Assembly: GCA_024683455.1 (NCBI GenBank)
Contig: JAIKYE010000017.1
Coordinates: forward strand, 1-35,568
Direction: 5' to 3'
Length of the DNA: 35,568 bases
Source: Bacteroidaceae bacterium
Lineage (GTDB): Bacteria; Bacteroidota; Bacteroidia; Bacteroidales; Bacteroidaceae
Positions within the stretch are counted from its first letter, which is position 1, and each line of letters opens with the position of its first letter. The translations under genes and the position numbers were made by a program. The notes beneath the pieces were generated by a model that was not told the DNA's origin, did no database searches, and saw only the letters and a list, made by a program, of their open reading frames with translations. Positions 15,515 to 24,314 of the stretch are shown one piece after another.

Positions 15515-17878
15515 TTAAAACTTAAGTGTTATGTTGCCCATGCAAGTAAAGCCTGCCATAGGAACGTACCCCAACTGATAGTAGCGATTTGACTCTGGAT
15601 AATCTGAGCCTACAATGGCAGAGTATGCCCATCCGCTGCTTGCAAAGTGCTTATTAAAGATATTATTGAAGTTTACACCAAAAATAACGTCCTTCAATCC
15701 TTTCTTGGCTACCTTAAAATCATAGCTCAGAGCAATATCCGTACGTGTGTAACTGGGAAGAGAACGATCGTCGTTGGATGTATTATCAAGATACTGCTTG
15801 CTCACAAATCCTGTGTGCCAAGTAGCCTTGAACCCCTTATAATGGAAATCGGCAAACCCATTCAGGATAACGGCGGGTGAGAAAGCCAGCGTTTTGTTAT
15901 CATAATGAACAGTAGTTGGAGGAAGGTCATTCCAATCTGCATCGTAGGTCTCTATTACCTCATCAAAATCGCTGATGGTATTCTTACTGATAGCGGCATT
16001 ACCCTCAAGAGCAAACCACTTGGTAACATTTACGCCTGCTTCCAACTCCATACCCAGACGATAACTCTTGTTGACATTGGTAGTTAACTTCTCTCCGATG
16101 TCACTCAGCTGGCCCGTCTGTACAAATTGATTGTTGTAATACATAGCATATAAACCGATGCCGGCATGCCAACGGTTGTTGGCATAATTATAACCGAGTT
16201 CCACATCATGCAACATTTCTGCCTTGGGAGCAGGATAATTACCGTTGTCGGTAAAATTGTTACGCTCAGGTTCGCGATGGCTCAAAGCATAGCTAAGATA
16301 AGCATTATGGCCATCCTTATGATATGACAGACCAACCTTAGGATTCAAGAAATCATACTGCTCTTTGATGTTCAAGGGGTGAGCCTTATATGTACCATCG
16401 GTCTGCTTTACAAAGCTATCATGTGTTCCGTTGGTTATAAAGCCTACATGACGATACTGGATATCAGCAAAAACATCCCATGCATCTGTAATATGGTACA
16501 TACCCTTGATGAATATCTGGCCATCAACCTTATTGGCGTCATTGTCGTAGTATTTATAACGTCCCTCATCGGTAAAGAGATCTGCGGCCAACTGATTATT
16601 ACTGGTGTAAAGCAAGTAGCCATAATGGTTAGCCTCAAAGTTCTGCAGAGAAGCTCCGCCTAATACATCCCAACGATCATCCTTGTAATTGACATTCCAT
16701 ACTACTCCATAGCAGTCTTGCGTCATACCCTTACGACGGATATAATCTTCCTTACCCAGACTTGAGCCATCTGACAATACGGCTGGCAAACCAAACTTCT
16801 TGGGTTTGTTCTTGTAACGGAAACTATCATAATACCCATGACCATGTGTATAATGCAGGGTACCCGATGTACTCCAATGGTCAGAAATATTCCATGCCAA
16901 GTTCAGCAGGTTATGATTCTGCCAGAAATTATCCGTAGCACCACGGTAATCAGAACCATCCTTCAGTTTAAAACGGCTGATAGTCCATCCGCCGGCCCAA
17001 TCTGGCGAGAAATTTTCGTATAGGTCGTTGTACTGTCCCAGTCCCTTATCATAAAGGTCCTTGTATGTACGCACACCCTCATACGAATTCATACTATACT
17101 CATCATCACCAGGGCAAACTCCGTTCCAAGCCTGACCTGTCTGCTCGTAATTACCTATATTCTTATAGCTGACTTTCAGCGTCCCATCAGAATTCAACCA
17201 GGTTAGACCACCATAATAACTACCAGAGTTGCCATCCGTACCATGAATGAAACCATCCGTTCCTGTATGGTGATAAGCACCATCTATCACCAGATGATTC
17301 AACAGCAGGCCTGAACTGAAATTCCCACCTACATTATATGTATTATAGGAACCATAAGAGCCTGTCAGTTCAAGTGATGGAGTCAGTGAAGGCACTTTGG
17401 TCTGCAGTGCTACTGTTCCGCCAAAGGCTCCATCACCATTTGTACTGGTACCTACGCCACGTTGAATCTGCACATTACCCAACAGAGCTGCATAAGAATT
17501 CATATTGGCCCAAAACACGCACTGGTCTTCTGGACTATTGAGAGCTACGCCGTCAAGTGTTACGTTAATTCTACTGTCACCGGCACCGCGAATCCTCATA
17601 TAAGTAGTTCCTGTACCTAATCCGTTCTCACTCCAAGCCAACACGCCTGGTGTACGGGCAAAAAGGAAGGGAAGTTCCTGTCCTGTTTTGGAAAAGCGCT
17701 CCAGCTCCTTAGCTTCAATATGGCTCACAGCAAACGGAGCGTTCCAAGGTGCCTTAACAGCTTTTACACTAACTTCACTTAAATCCTTTACCTTTGTCGA
17801 ATCTGCCTTTTGCGCATACACATTGCAGATTCCGGCCACACTTAACAACAGTGAAGCCATCACGCACAATCTTTTCAT
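15515..17878 (-). CDS. TonB-dependent outer-membrane receptor, thiamine-regulated
   Basis: The 787-residue product has a signal peptide MKRLCVMASLLLSVAGICNVYA followed by Q. The ATG at 17878 was chosen over a TTG one codon upstream. A plug domain spans about residues 35-155 (IEAKELERFSKTGQELPFLFARTPGV, TYMRIRGAGDSRINVTLDGV, VQIQRGVGTSTNGDGAFGG). The rest is a beta-barrel rich in aromatic/Asn/Gly strands ending GNITLKF with terminal Phe, typical of outer-membrane barrels. There is no carboxypeptidase-like N-terminal extension. It sits directly behind a TPP aptamer and before pnuT, so it probably imports thiamine or its phosphates across the outer membrane. Confidence 0.93.
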   Translation of the reverse strand: MKRLCVMASLLLSVAGICNVYAQKADSTKVKDLSEVSVKAVKAPWNAPFAVSHIEAKELERFSKTGQELPFLFARTPGVLAWSENGLGTGTTYMRIRGAGDSRINVTLDGVALNSPEDQCVFWANMNSYAALLGNVQIQRGVGTSTNGDGAFGGTVALQTKVPSLTPSLELTGSYGSYNTYNVGGNFSSGLLLNHLVIDGAYHHTGTDGFIHGTDGNSGSYYGGLTWLNSDGTLKVSYKNIGNYEQTGQAWNGVCPGDDEYSMNSYEGVRTYKDLYDKGLGQYNDLYENFSPDWAGGWTISRFKLKDGSDYRGATDNFWQNHNLLNLAWNISDHWSTSGTLHYTHGHGYYDSFRYKNKPKKFGLPAVLSDGSSLGKEDYIRRKGMTQDCYGVVWNVNYKDDRWDVLGGASLQNFEANHYGYLLYTSNNQLAADLFTDEGRYKYYDNDANKVDGQIFIKGMYHITDAWDVFADIQYRHVGFITNGTHDSFVKQTDGTYKAHPLNIKEQYDFLNPKVGLSYHKDGHNAYLSYALSHREPERNNFTDNGNYPAPKAEMLHDVELGYNYANNRWHAGIGLYAMYYNNQFVQTGQLSDIGEKLTTNVNKSYRLGMELEAGVNVTKWFALEGNAAISKNTISDFDEVIETYDADWNDLPPTTVHYDNKTLAFSPAVILNGFADFHYKGFKATWHTGFVSKQYLDNTSNDDRSLPSYTRTDIALSYDFKVAKKGLKDVIFGVNFNNIFNKHFASSGWAYSAIVGSDYPESNRYYQLGYVPMAGFTCMGNITLKF

Positions 17879-17904
17879 CAATTTTTAATAAATTTAATGT
17901 TCAT

Positions 17905-18000
17905 AACTCTCTACGCCAGCATTACCTGGTTCAGATTAAATGGGTATAATCTCAGCACTCACCAACTGGTGAGGCACCCCGGCGAGAGTCCTGCTCTCGC
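17905..18000 (-). promoter_or_regulatory. TPP (THI-box) riboswitch
   Basis: On the minus strand the aptamer reads CGGGGTGCC, then CTGAGA, then ACCCATTTAATCTGAACCAG and GGTAATGCTGGCGTAGAGAG, the conserved THI-box core. P1 is ACTCTC (17984-17989) with GAGAGT (17906-17911). It ends about 26 bases before the receptor start, leaving no room for a separate terminator, so control of translation is the likelier mode. A 7-bp hairpin GCGAGAG/CTCTCGC (17982-18000) at the 5' side uses the same P1 strand. Confidence 0.96.
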
Positions 18001-18012
18001 TGTTTTGCGATG

Positions 18013-18020
18013 CAAAGTTA
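18013..18020 (-). promoter_or_regulatory. -7 box of the thiamine uptake operon
   Basis: TAACTTTG on the minus strand lies 13 bp upstream of the 5' hairpin of the riboswitch, fitting transcription start just before the aptamer. No well-placed -33 TTTG was seen. Confidence 0.6.
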
Positions 18021-18082
18021 TAAAGAAAAGATAATATAGGAAAGAAAAGAACAATTTTTCTTTTCTTATTCTTCACACAACC

Positions 18083-18153
18083 ACCCGCCCCTCCTTAGCC
18101 TAAGGAGGGTACCTACCCCCTCCAAACCTCCCCACAACATTGGGGGAGGCTTA
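18083..18153. repeat. GC-rich repeat between riboswitch and argF'
   Basis: It contains CCTCCTTAGCCTAAGGAGG and CCTCCCC-N8-GGGGGAGG hairpins and ends GGGGGAGGCTT, a tail also found at 25325-25335 beside argG. The 366-bp gap 17882-18247 otherwise holds the riboswitch, its promoter and the hairpin at 18196. Confidence 0.7.
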
Positions 18154-18195
18154 ATTGACTGTAGCAGCATACGCCGCTTACGTCAAAGTTTCGGT

Positions 18196-18230
18196 ATGGC
18201 TCACAAGCTTTCGCCCTTCGGGTGAGCCAT
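18196..18230 (-). terminator. Hairpin downstream of argF'
   Basis: A perfect 9-bp inverted repeat ATGGCTCAC/GTGAGCCAT with a 17-base centre, 17 bases after the argF' stop. No U-run follows on the minus strand, so termination is uncertain. Confidence 0.45.
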
Positions 18231-18247
18231 GATTATTTTGAATACTT

Positions 18248-19231
18248 TTATAAGCTCTGTAGGATTCTTTTCAGGACAACCGTAGCAGAGATCTCTCGGT
18301 TGGCAGCTTCAGGAATAACAAGCGAGGTTGGAGCCTCTATAACATCGTCTGTAACAATCATGTTTCGACGAACAGGCAAGCAATGCATAAACTTAGCATT
18401 GTTGGTCCAACTCATGTGTTCTGTGTCAACAGTCCAGTTTGTCATGGTGTGATAGTCATGCAGAATCTTACCATAGTCAGCAGGACGAGTAACACCTGGG
18501 CAACTCCAGTTCTTGGCATAAATAAAGTCAGCACCCTCAAAAGCTTTCTTCTGATCGTACTCTACACGGGCATTACCAACAAACTTTGAGTCCAACTCGT
18601 AGCCTTCAGGATGTGTGATAACAAAATCAACATCTGCAGCATTCATCCACTCGGCAAAACTATTGGGAACAGCCTGTGGCAAAGACTTGGGATGAGGAGC
18701 CCAGGTTAGGACAACCTTAGGTCTCTTTGATTGACCATTATTTTTCCAGTTCTCTTCAATGGTTATCAAATCGGCAAAAGCCTGAAGGGGATGCACGGTA
18801 GCAGTCTCCATTGCAAAGACAGGCTTTCCGCTATACTTAACAAACTGGTTATAGACCGTCTCGGCATAGTCGTACTCGCGGTCGGTCAGACCGGCAAAAG
18901 AGCGGATACCAATCATATCGCAGTAACAAGCCATGACAGGAATGGCCTCCAACAGGTGTTCACTCTTATCTCCGTCCATGATAACGCCACGTTCCGTCTC
19001 CAACTTCCATGCTCCTGCGTTCACGTCAAGCACAATAACGTTCATGCCAAGATTCAACGCAGCCTTTTGAGTTGAAAGGCGGGTGCGCAAACTATTATTG
19101 AAGAACACCAACAAGGCGGTCTTGTTACGTCCCAACTCTACATACTTATAACGGTCGTCCTTTATCTCTTGGGCTTCTTTAAGCGCCTCCTTGAGGTCAC
19201 CTAAATCCTGTACATTCAGAAAACTCTTCAT
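18248..19231 (-). CDS. argF': N-succinyl-L-ornithine carbamoyltransferase
   Basis: The 327-residue product shows the carbamoyl-phosphate motif SLRTR (47-51), MNVIVLDVNAGAWKLETERG and YVELGRNKT, plus VVLTWAPHPKSLPQAVPNSF and the C-terminal FMHCLPVRRNMIVTDDVIE. These are the hallmarks of the Bacteroidota succinylornithine enzyme, not of standard ornithine transcarbamylase. It would convert N-succinylornithine to N-succinylcitrulline. Residue 90 (in MDGDKSEHLLEA) is Ser; from memory, Bacteroides fragilis has Pro90 there and acetylornithine enzymes have Glu, and Ser at this site supports the succinyl substrate. It is the last gene of the argR-to-argF' series. Confidence 0.94.
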   Translation of the reverse strand: MKSFLNVQDLGDLKEALKEAQEIKDDRYKYVELGRNKTALLVFFNNSLRTRLSTQKAALNLGMNVIVLDVNAGAWKLETERGVIMDGDKSEHLLEAIPVMACYCDMIGIRSFAGLTDREYDYAETVYNQFVKYSGKPVFAMETATVHPLQAFADLITIEENWKNNGQSKRPKVVLTWAPHPKSLPQAVPNSFAEWMNAADVDFVITHPEGYELDSKFVGNARVEYDQKKAFEGADFIYAKNWSCPGVTRPADYGKILHDYHTMTNWTVDTEHMSWTNNAKFMHCLPVRRNMIVTDDVIEAPTSLVIPEAANREISATVVLKRILQSL

Positions 19232-19263
19232 TTCTTTTCCTCTAAACTCTAAACACTAAACTC
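19232..19263 (-). repeat. Single-arm heptad repeat between acyl-CoA synthetase and argF'
   Basis: On the minus strand, GAGAGTTTAGTGTTTAGAG and a further TTTAGAG unit run from the synthetase stop to the argF' start. Only one arm of the element family is present. Confidence 0.7.
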
Positions 19264-20925
19264 TCAACTCTTTTTATCTTTATCCCTAATCTCCACTCTA
19301 CGAATCTTTCCACTGATGGTCTTAGGCAATTCATCAACAAACTCTATTACACGAGGATACTTATACGGAGCAGTTTCCTGCTTAACGTGATTCTGCAACT
19401 CCTTAATCAGTTCCGGCCCTTCCTTTCCCTTATAAGCATCGGACAGCACTACAGTTGCCTTAACCACCATACCACGCACCTCATCGGGAGCACCAGTTAT
19501 AGCGCATTCTACGATGGCAGGATGAGTCATCAATGCATTTTCCACCTCAAAAGGACCTATACGATAACCAGAACTCTTGATTACATCATCAGAGCGTGAA
19601 ACGAACCAGAAATATCCATCTTCATCGTAATAGACCACATCTTTTGTATAATAAACACCATCATGGTAACTCTTCTCTGTGAGTTCCTTCTGCAGATGAT
19701 ATTCCTTAAAAAGGCCCAAAGGCTTTCCAGCTTCGGTATGTATTACCAACTGGCCATGTTCACCTGGTTTACAAGGATTACCCTCGTTATCTATGACAGC
19801 TACAGGGAACTGAGGATTGGGTAAGCCCATGGAACCTGGCTTAGGCTCTACAAATGGATATGTTCCCAACACCATTGTTGTCTCAGTTTGTCCATAAGCC
19901 TCATAAATCATAATGCCCGTCTTCTTTTTCCACTCCATGAAGACTTGGGGGTTGAGTGCCTCTCCCGCTGTGGTACAATAGCGGAGATTAGACAAATCAA
20001 ACTTACTAAGGTCCTTACGTATCATAAATCGATAAACCGTAGGAGGAGCACAGAAAGACGTAACCTTGAAGTCCTGCATAACAGTCAACATCTTCTCGGC
20101 GTCAAAGTGACCTTCAAAGTCGTAGACAAATACCGTGGCACCGCAAATCAGTTGACCATACAATTTACCCCAAACAGCCTTACCCCAACCAGTATCAGCA
20201 ACTGTAAGATGCAGAGACGTCTCATCTACATTATGCCAGTACTTGGCTGTCATTATATGAGCAAGAGGATAAGAGTAGTCATGCATCACCATCTTAGGCT
20301 CTCCACTTGTTCCACTGGTAAAGTACAACAGGAAATCGTCCGTAGATTTATTTTGCCCTTTCAGACTCTTGAACTTGGGCGCCATCATAACGCCTTGCCA
20401 GTAATTGTCCCAGTTCTGCGGAACGGCAGGGCCAATGGAAATGCAATGTTTCAACGACGGGCAATAGGCACGTGCACGAATAACGTTTCTGAGCACTATC
20501 ATATCACCGACTGCCACAATAGCCTTGATATCAGCCTGATGACAACGGTAAATAATATCCTTGTCTGTAAGAAGGTGTGTAGCAGGAATAGCAACAGCGC
20601 CAATCTTGTGCAATGCTACCATAGTAATCCACCACTCAATCCTGCGCTTCAAGATAAGCATCACACAATCACCTTTTCCTATACCTAAAGTTTGGAAATA
20701 AGATGCAACGCCATCCGAGAGAGTCTTATACTCTGCATAATTGACGTGCTTAACATCTCCTCTGTCGTTAGTCCACAAGATTGCCTCTTTCTCCGGATCA
20801 GACTCAGCATATGCATCCACCACGTCATATCCAAAGTTAAAGTCTTCAGGAACTTCCACCTTGAAGTTTGCCATAAAATCGGCATAATCTTTGAACCTCG
20901 TTTGCTTTAGGAACTTCTCTAACAT
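19264..20925 (-). CDS. AMP-forming acyl-CoA synthetase (medium-chain/acetyl-CoA synthetase-like)
   Basis: The 553-residue product has the AMP-binding P-loop YFTSGTSGEPKMVMH (about residues 203-217). It also has TTAGEALNP, YEAYGQTETT, the adenylate-contact region YYTKDVVYYDEDGYFWFVSRSDDVIKSSGYRIGPFEVE, and the catalytic-lysine motif KTISGKIRR near the C-terminus. It activates a carboxylic acid to its acyl-CoA via an acyl-AMP. Substrate is not shown by sequence; the layout is like ACSM-type enzymes. It lies between proA and argF' on the same strand, an unexpected place. A role in providing acyl-CoA for N-acylation of glutamate is conceivable but unsupported. Confidence 0.9.
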   Translation of the reverse strand: MLEKFLKQTRFKDYADFMANFKVEVPEDFNFGYDVVDAYAESDPEKEAILWTNDRGDVKHVNYAEYKTLSDGVASYFQTLGIGKGDCVMLILKRRIEWWITMVALHKIGAVAIPATHLLTDKDIIYRCHQADIKAIVAVGDMIVLRNVIRARAYCPSLKHCISIGPAVPQNWDNYWQGVMMAPKFKSLKGQNKSTDDFLLYFTSGTSGEPKMVMHDYSYPLAHIMTAKYWHNVDETSLHLTVADTGWGKAVWGKLYGQLICGATVFVYDFEGHFDAEKMLTVMQDFKVTSFCAPPTVYRFMIRKDLSKFDLSNLRYCTTAGEALNPQVFMEWKKKTGIMIYEAYGQTETTMVLGTYPFVEPKPGSMGLPNPQFPVAVIDNEGNPCKPGEHGQLVIHTEAGKPLGLFKEYHLQKELTEKSYHDGVYYTKDVVYYDEDGYFWFVSRSDDVIKSSGYRIGPFEVENALMTHPAIVECAITGAPDEVRGMVVKATVVLSDAYKGKEGPELIKELQNHVKQETAPYKYPRVIEFVDELPKTISGKIRRVEIRDKDKKS

Positions 20926-20934
20926 ATTTGTTTT

Positions 20935-21162
20935 TTATTATAGTTTAGAGTTTAGGGTTTAGAGTTTAGAGTCAGTTATTGAGTTTAGAGTTTACAAGTT
21001 GGTATATCACATTTTTCACTTTTGACCTACGGTCGAGCCTGCTTACGCTCGGAATAGCCTAAGCGAGCTTAGCTCTCCTCTCGCTCAATCGCAGCCTTCA
21101 CTCTTTCACTTTTCACTTTTTCAACTGCCTCTCAACTCTACACTATCAACTTTCAATTTTCA
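20935..21162 (-). repeat. Intergenic AT-rich heptad repeat element D
   Basis: It fills the 234-bp gap proA-acyl-CoA synthetase. On the minus strand it starts at the proA TGA with GTGTAGAGTTGAGAGGCAGTT and ends with AACTGACTCTAAACTCTAAA plus more CTCTAAA units next to the synthetase start. These arms match those of elements A and B. The centre holds GTGAAAA/GTGAAAG runs and a GC-richer segment (about 21030-21105). No gene seen. Confidence 0.85.
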
Positions 21163-22344
21163 CTTCCTGATCTGTCCATTACCATTTATCAGCCACTTAT
21201 AAGTGGTCATTTCTTCCAGTGCCATAGGTCCACGCGGACCAAGCTTCTGGGTACTGATACCTATCTCAGCTCCAAGACCGAATTGTGCTCCATCGGTAAA
21301 ACTGGTGGGAGCATTCACATAGACACAGGCGGCATCTACCTCACGCTGAAAACGCAGAGCCGTCTCTTCGTTCTCCGTAATAATACACTCGCTATGGCCT
21401 GAACCATGCGCCTGAATATGCTCCAGAGCCTCATCTATTGAATCAACCACACGGATACTCAGGTCGTACGACATCCACTCGCGATCCCAGTCAAATGTTT
21501 TTCCTTCTTCCGGTTTATGTATTTGCACCTTATCCTTCATAGGAGCTAACAAGGTAGATAAATCTCCGACTCTGTCTTTGTGAACCAAAAGACAGTCAAG
21601 CGCATTACAAACACTTACCCTACGGGTCTTGGCATTGTTGATGATGGCACATCCTTTCTCCAAATCGCCATCTTTATCGAAATATGCATGCACCACTCCA
21701 GCGCCCGTCTCTATAACAGGAACTCGGGCATTGTCACGCACAAACTCTATCAGTTTCTTTCCTCCACGAGGAATGCAGAGGTCAACATATCCCACAGCAT
21801 CCAACAATTCAGCCGTTGCCTCGTGGGTAGGCGGCATCAGTGCTACCACATCTAAAGGCAATTCCTCTGCATCGAGCGTCTTATGAATAAGGCTTACGAT
21901 AGCCTCGTTGCTATGCTGGGCATTACGGCTACCCTTCAGAATACAGGCATTACCACTCTTGAAACAAAGCGAGAAAACATCGAAGCTGACATTGGGACGG
22001 GCTTCGTAAATTACACCTATCACACCAAAAGGAACACTCACTCTGCGTAAATACAAGCCATTCTCCAATGTTCTTTCCTTAGTGATAACACCCAAGGGGG
22101 AAGGCAAGGAGGCGACATGACGCATATCAGAAGCTATTCCCTGCAGACGTTCTGGCGTAAGAAGCAGGCGGTCGTACAGCGGATCTTCAGCATCCATCTG
22201 CTCAAGATCCAACTTATTGGCATCCAAGAGCAACTGCTGATTAGCCAAAATGGCATCAGCTAAATGCTCCAGAACAAGATTTCGTTGTTTGTCTTCGACC
22301 AGAGCCAATTTCCTGCTGGCAATCTTTATAGGTCTGAAGTCCAT
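21160..22344 (-). CDS. proA: Glutamate-5-semialdehyde dehydrogenase (gamma-glutamyl phosphate reductase)
   Basis: The 394-residue product has the conserved VSVPFGVIGVIYEARPNVSFDV. It also has FKSGNACILKGSRNAQHSNEAIV, the catalytic-cysteine region RRVSVCNALDCLLVHKD, and the C-terminal FGLGAEIGISTQKLGPRGPMALEEMT. It reduces gamma-glutamyl phosphate to the semialdehyde in proline synthesis. Its start overlaps the proB end by 19 bases, so the two are coupled. The stop codon falls inside repeat element D. Confidence 0.96.
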   Translation of the reverse strand: MDFRPIKIASRKLALVEDKQRNLVLEHLADAILANQQLLLDANKLDLEQMDAEDPLYDRLLLTPERLQGIASDMRHVASLPSPLGVITKERTLENGLYLRRVSVPFGVIGVIYEARPNVSFDVFSLCFKSGNACILKGSRNAQHSNEAIVSLIHKTLDAEELPLDVVALMPPTHEATAELLDAVGYVDLCIPRGGKKLIEFVRDNARVPVIETGAGVVHAYFDKDGDLEKGCAIINNAKTRRVSVCNALDCLLVHKDRVGDLSTLLAPMKDKVQIHKPEEGKTFDWDREWMSYDLSIRVVDSIDEALEHIQAHGSGHSECIITENEETALRFQREVDAACVYVNAPTSFTDGAQFGLGAEIGISTQKLGPRGPMALEEMTTYKWLINGNGQIRK

Positions 22345-23099
22345 TCTGTATGTATGGTTTCGTTTGGTCTTTCAGCCAAATCTATCAATATATTGGGGCG
22401 GTTACCGTTGGCAACAATAACCTTAATACCAGAAGAAGCCACAGCACTGGCTGTCTTATACTTAGAAGCCATACCGCCTCTACCGGCACTGCTCTTCTCC
22501 GACTGAATATAACGAGAAAGATCCTCGCCAGGCTTAATGGTTCGTATCACTTCGCTATTAGGGTCGGAAGGATTACCTGTATATATACCATCCACATTGC
22601 TCAACAAGACCAATGTCTGGGCATTCATCATCTGAGCTATTAACCCAGACAACTCATCGTTGTCCGTGAACATCAACTCCTCAATGCTAACGGTATCATT
22701 CTCATTGACAACAGGAATAACACCGTTTTCCAGCATCACCTCCATACAGGCACGCTGGTTCTGGAAAGTACGTTCCGTAGAGAAATTCTCCTTGGTAGTC
22801 AGTACTTGACCAACATGAAGACCGTATTCACGAAAAAGGTCGTAATAAAGATTTATCAACTTCACCTGACCCATGGCTGAGAAGAGCTGACGTTGCTCCA
22901 CAGAGTCCAGCATATGATCTACCTGCAGTTCCTTACGACCACAGGCAACAGCTCCACTGGACACAAGTATAACCTCGTAATTGTGCCAACGCAACCAGGC
23001 AATCTGATCCACCAAGGCAGACATGCGGGTAATGTTCAACTTACCCTCTTTCATTGTCAGCACATTGCTGCCAACCTTTACTACTATACGTTTTTTCAT
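22326..23099 (-). CDS. proB: Glutamate 5-kinase, short form
   Basis: The 257-residue product is an amino-acid kinase: VVKVGSNVLT at the N-terminus (phosphate binding), ILVSSGAVACG, VVNENDTVSIEEL and LVLLSNVDGIYTG, with GRGGMASKYKTA near the C-terminus. The C-terminal PUA domain of E. coli ProB (367 residues) is absent, so the usual length of the short form is met. It phosphorylates glutamate in proline synthesis and is normally feedback-inhibited by proline. It overlaps argD by ATGA and proA by 19 bases, forming argD-proB-proA as a coupled block. Confidence 0.95.
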   Translation of the reverse strand: MKKRIVVKVGSNVLTMKEGKLNITRMSALVDQIAWLRWHNYEVILVSSGAVACGRKELQVDHMLDSVEQRQLFSAMGQVKLINLYYDLFREYGLHVGQVLTTKENFSTERTFQNQRACMEVMLENGVIPVVNENDTVSIEELMFTDNDELSGLIAQMMNAQTLVLLSNVDGIYTGNPSDPNSEVIRTIKPGEDLSRYIQSEKSSAGRGGMASKYKTASAVASSGIKVIVANGNRPNILIDLAERPNETIHTEWTSDL

Positions 23100-24229
23100 G
23101 CCAATACGCGCTTGAATTTCTCTATGAACCGTTGAGCCTCATCCGTGCTTAAGCACAGGGGAGGTAGCAGACGGATTACATTGGTACCAGAACAACCCGT
23201 AAAGCAATGCTCCTCCTTGATAAGACGGGTACGGGGCTCCTTGTAGGGGATATCCAGTTCGATGCCAATCATCAAGCCCTCACCACGAACATCTACCACA
23301 TGGTAGCTACCAACGAGTTTCTTCAGCTCAGCAATCAGGTATGAACCCACCTTAGCTGCATTCTCTACAAGTTTTTCCTCTTCTATTATATCCAATACAG
23401 CCAATGCACCGGCACAACCTAAATGATTGCCACCAAATGTTGTACCCAACTGGCCATATACGGGAGTGAACTTAGGAGATATCAACACGCCTGCCATGGG
23501 AAAACCATTGCAGATACCCTTGGCTACGGTTATCATATCGGACTTCACTCCCAGATGCTGGTGAGCAAAGAACTTTCCGCTACGACCATAACCGCACTGG
23601 ATTTCATCGCAAATCAGAACGGTATTATGCTTGTCGCACAGCTCGCGCAAAGCCTGAAGGAATTCTGCACTCACCATACGAATGCCACCCACACCCTGAA
23701 TGCATTCTATGATACAGGCACATACATCGTCCTTCTCTATTTCCTTCTTCCATGCCTCGATATCATTGAGGGGAAGATATGTTACATGTCCGTTGGCATT
23801 GATGGGCGCAATAATCTTGGGGTTATTGGTTGCCTCGACTGCCAATGAGGTACGTCCGTGGAAAGCTTTCTCCAAAGAAAGCACACGGGAACGGCCATTA
23901 TAGAACGAAGCTAGCTTCAAAGCATTCTCGTTGGCCTCGGCACCCGAGTTAATGAGAAACAAATGGTAGTCCTCATAGCCGCAGGCTTTACCCAAGCGCT
24001 TGGCAAACTCTTTCTGCAAGGGATTCTGCACCGAATTGCTGTAGAAGCCTAACTTAGCAACCTGATTGCTGATTGCCTCTACGTAATGAGGGTGAGCATG
24101 TCCCACGCTAATAACGGCATGACCACCATAGAGGTCTAGATACTCCTGTCCCTCGCTGTCCCAAACCTTGCAACCTTTGCCACGCTCTATTGCTATATCA
24201 AAAAGAGGATATACGTCAAACAAATCCAT
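23096..24229 (-). CDS. argD: Acylornithine aminotransferase
   Basis: The 377-residue product is a class-III PLP aminotransferase: LDLYGGHAVISVGHAHP, FLINSGAEANENALKLA, CIIECIQGVGGI, LICDEIQCGYGRSGKFFAHQ, and the PLP lysine in MITVAKGICNGFPMAG. It transaminates acylglutamate semialdehyde to acylornithine; with the succinyl-type argF' in the cluster, the in vivo intermediate is likely N-succinylated. A -7 box lies just upstream (24255-24262), suggesting an extra internal promoter. It overlaps proB by 4 bases. Confidence 0.95.
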   Translation of the reverse strand: MDLFDVYPLFDIAIERGKGCKVWDSEGQEYLDLYGGHAVISVGHAHPHYVEAISNQVAKLGFYSNSVQNPLQKEFAKRLGKACGYEDYHLFLINSGAEANENALKLASFYNGRSRVLSLEKAFHGRTSLAVEATNNPKIIAPINANGHVTYLPLNDIEAWKKEIEKDDVCACIIECIQGVGGIRMVSAEFLQALRELCDKHNTVLICDEIQCGYGRSGKFFAHQHLGVKSDMITVAKGICNGFPMAGVLISPKFTPVYGQLGTTFGGNHLGCAGALAVLDIIEEEKLVENAAKVGSYLIAELKKLVGSYHVVDVRGEGLMIGIELDIPYKEPRTRLIKEEHCFTGCSGTNVIRLLPPLCLSTDEAQRFIEKFKRVLA

Positions 24230-24254
24230 ATTTACCTTATTCTTTTGAATGCTG

Positions 24255-24262
24255 CAAAATTA
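24255..24262 (-). promoter_or_regulatory. -7 box upstream of argD
   Basis: TAATTTTG on the minus strand, 25 bp upstream of the argD start in the 85-bp argC-argD gap. No TTTG at -33; weak. Confidence 0.4.
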
Positions 24263-24314
24263 CCACTTTTATTTTACTTATCTGTAATTCTGCAAAAAAA
24301 ATATCAATTCTCAA

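Noticed and set aside
19888..20688. 266-codon open frame on the plus strand
   Set aside because: Antisense to the acyl-CoA synthetase with its motifs intact; the translation has no domain-like pattern.
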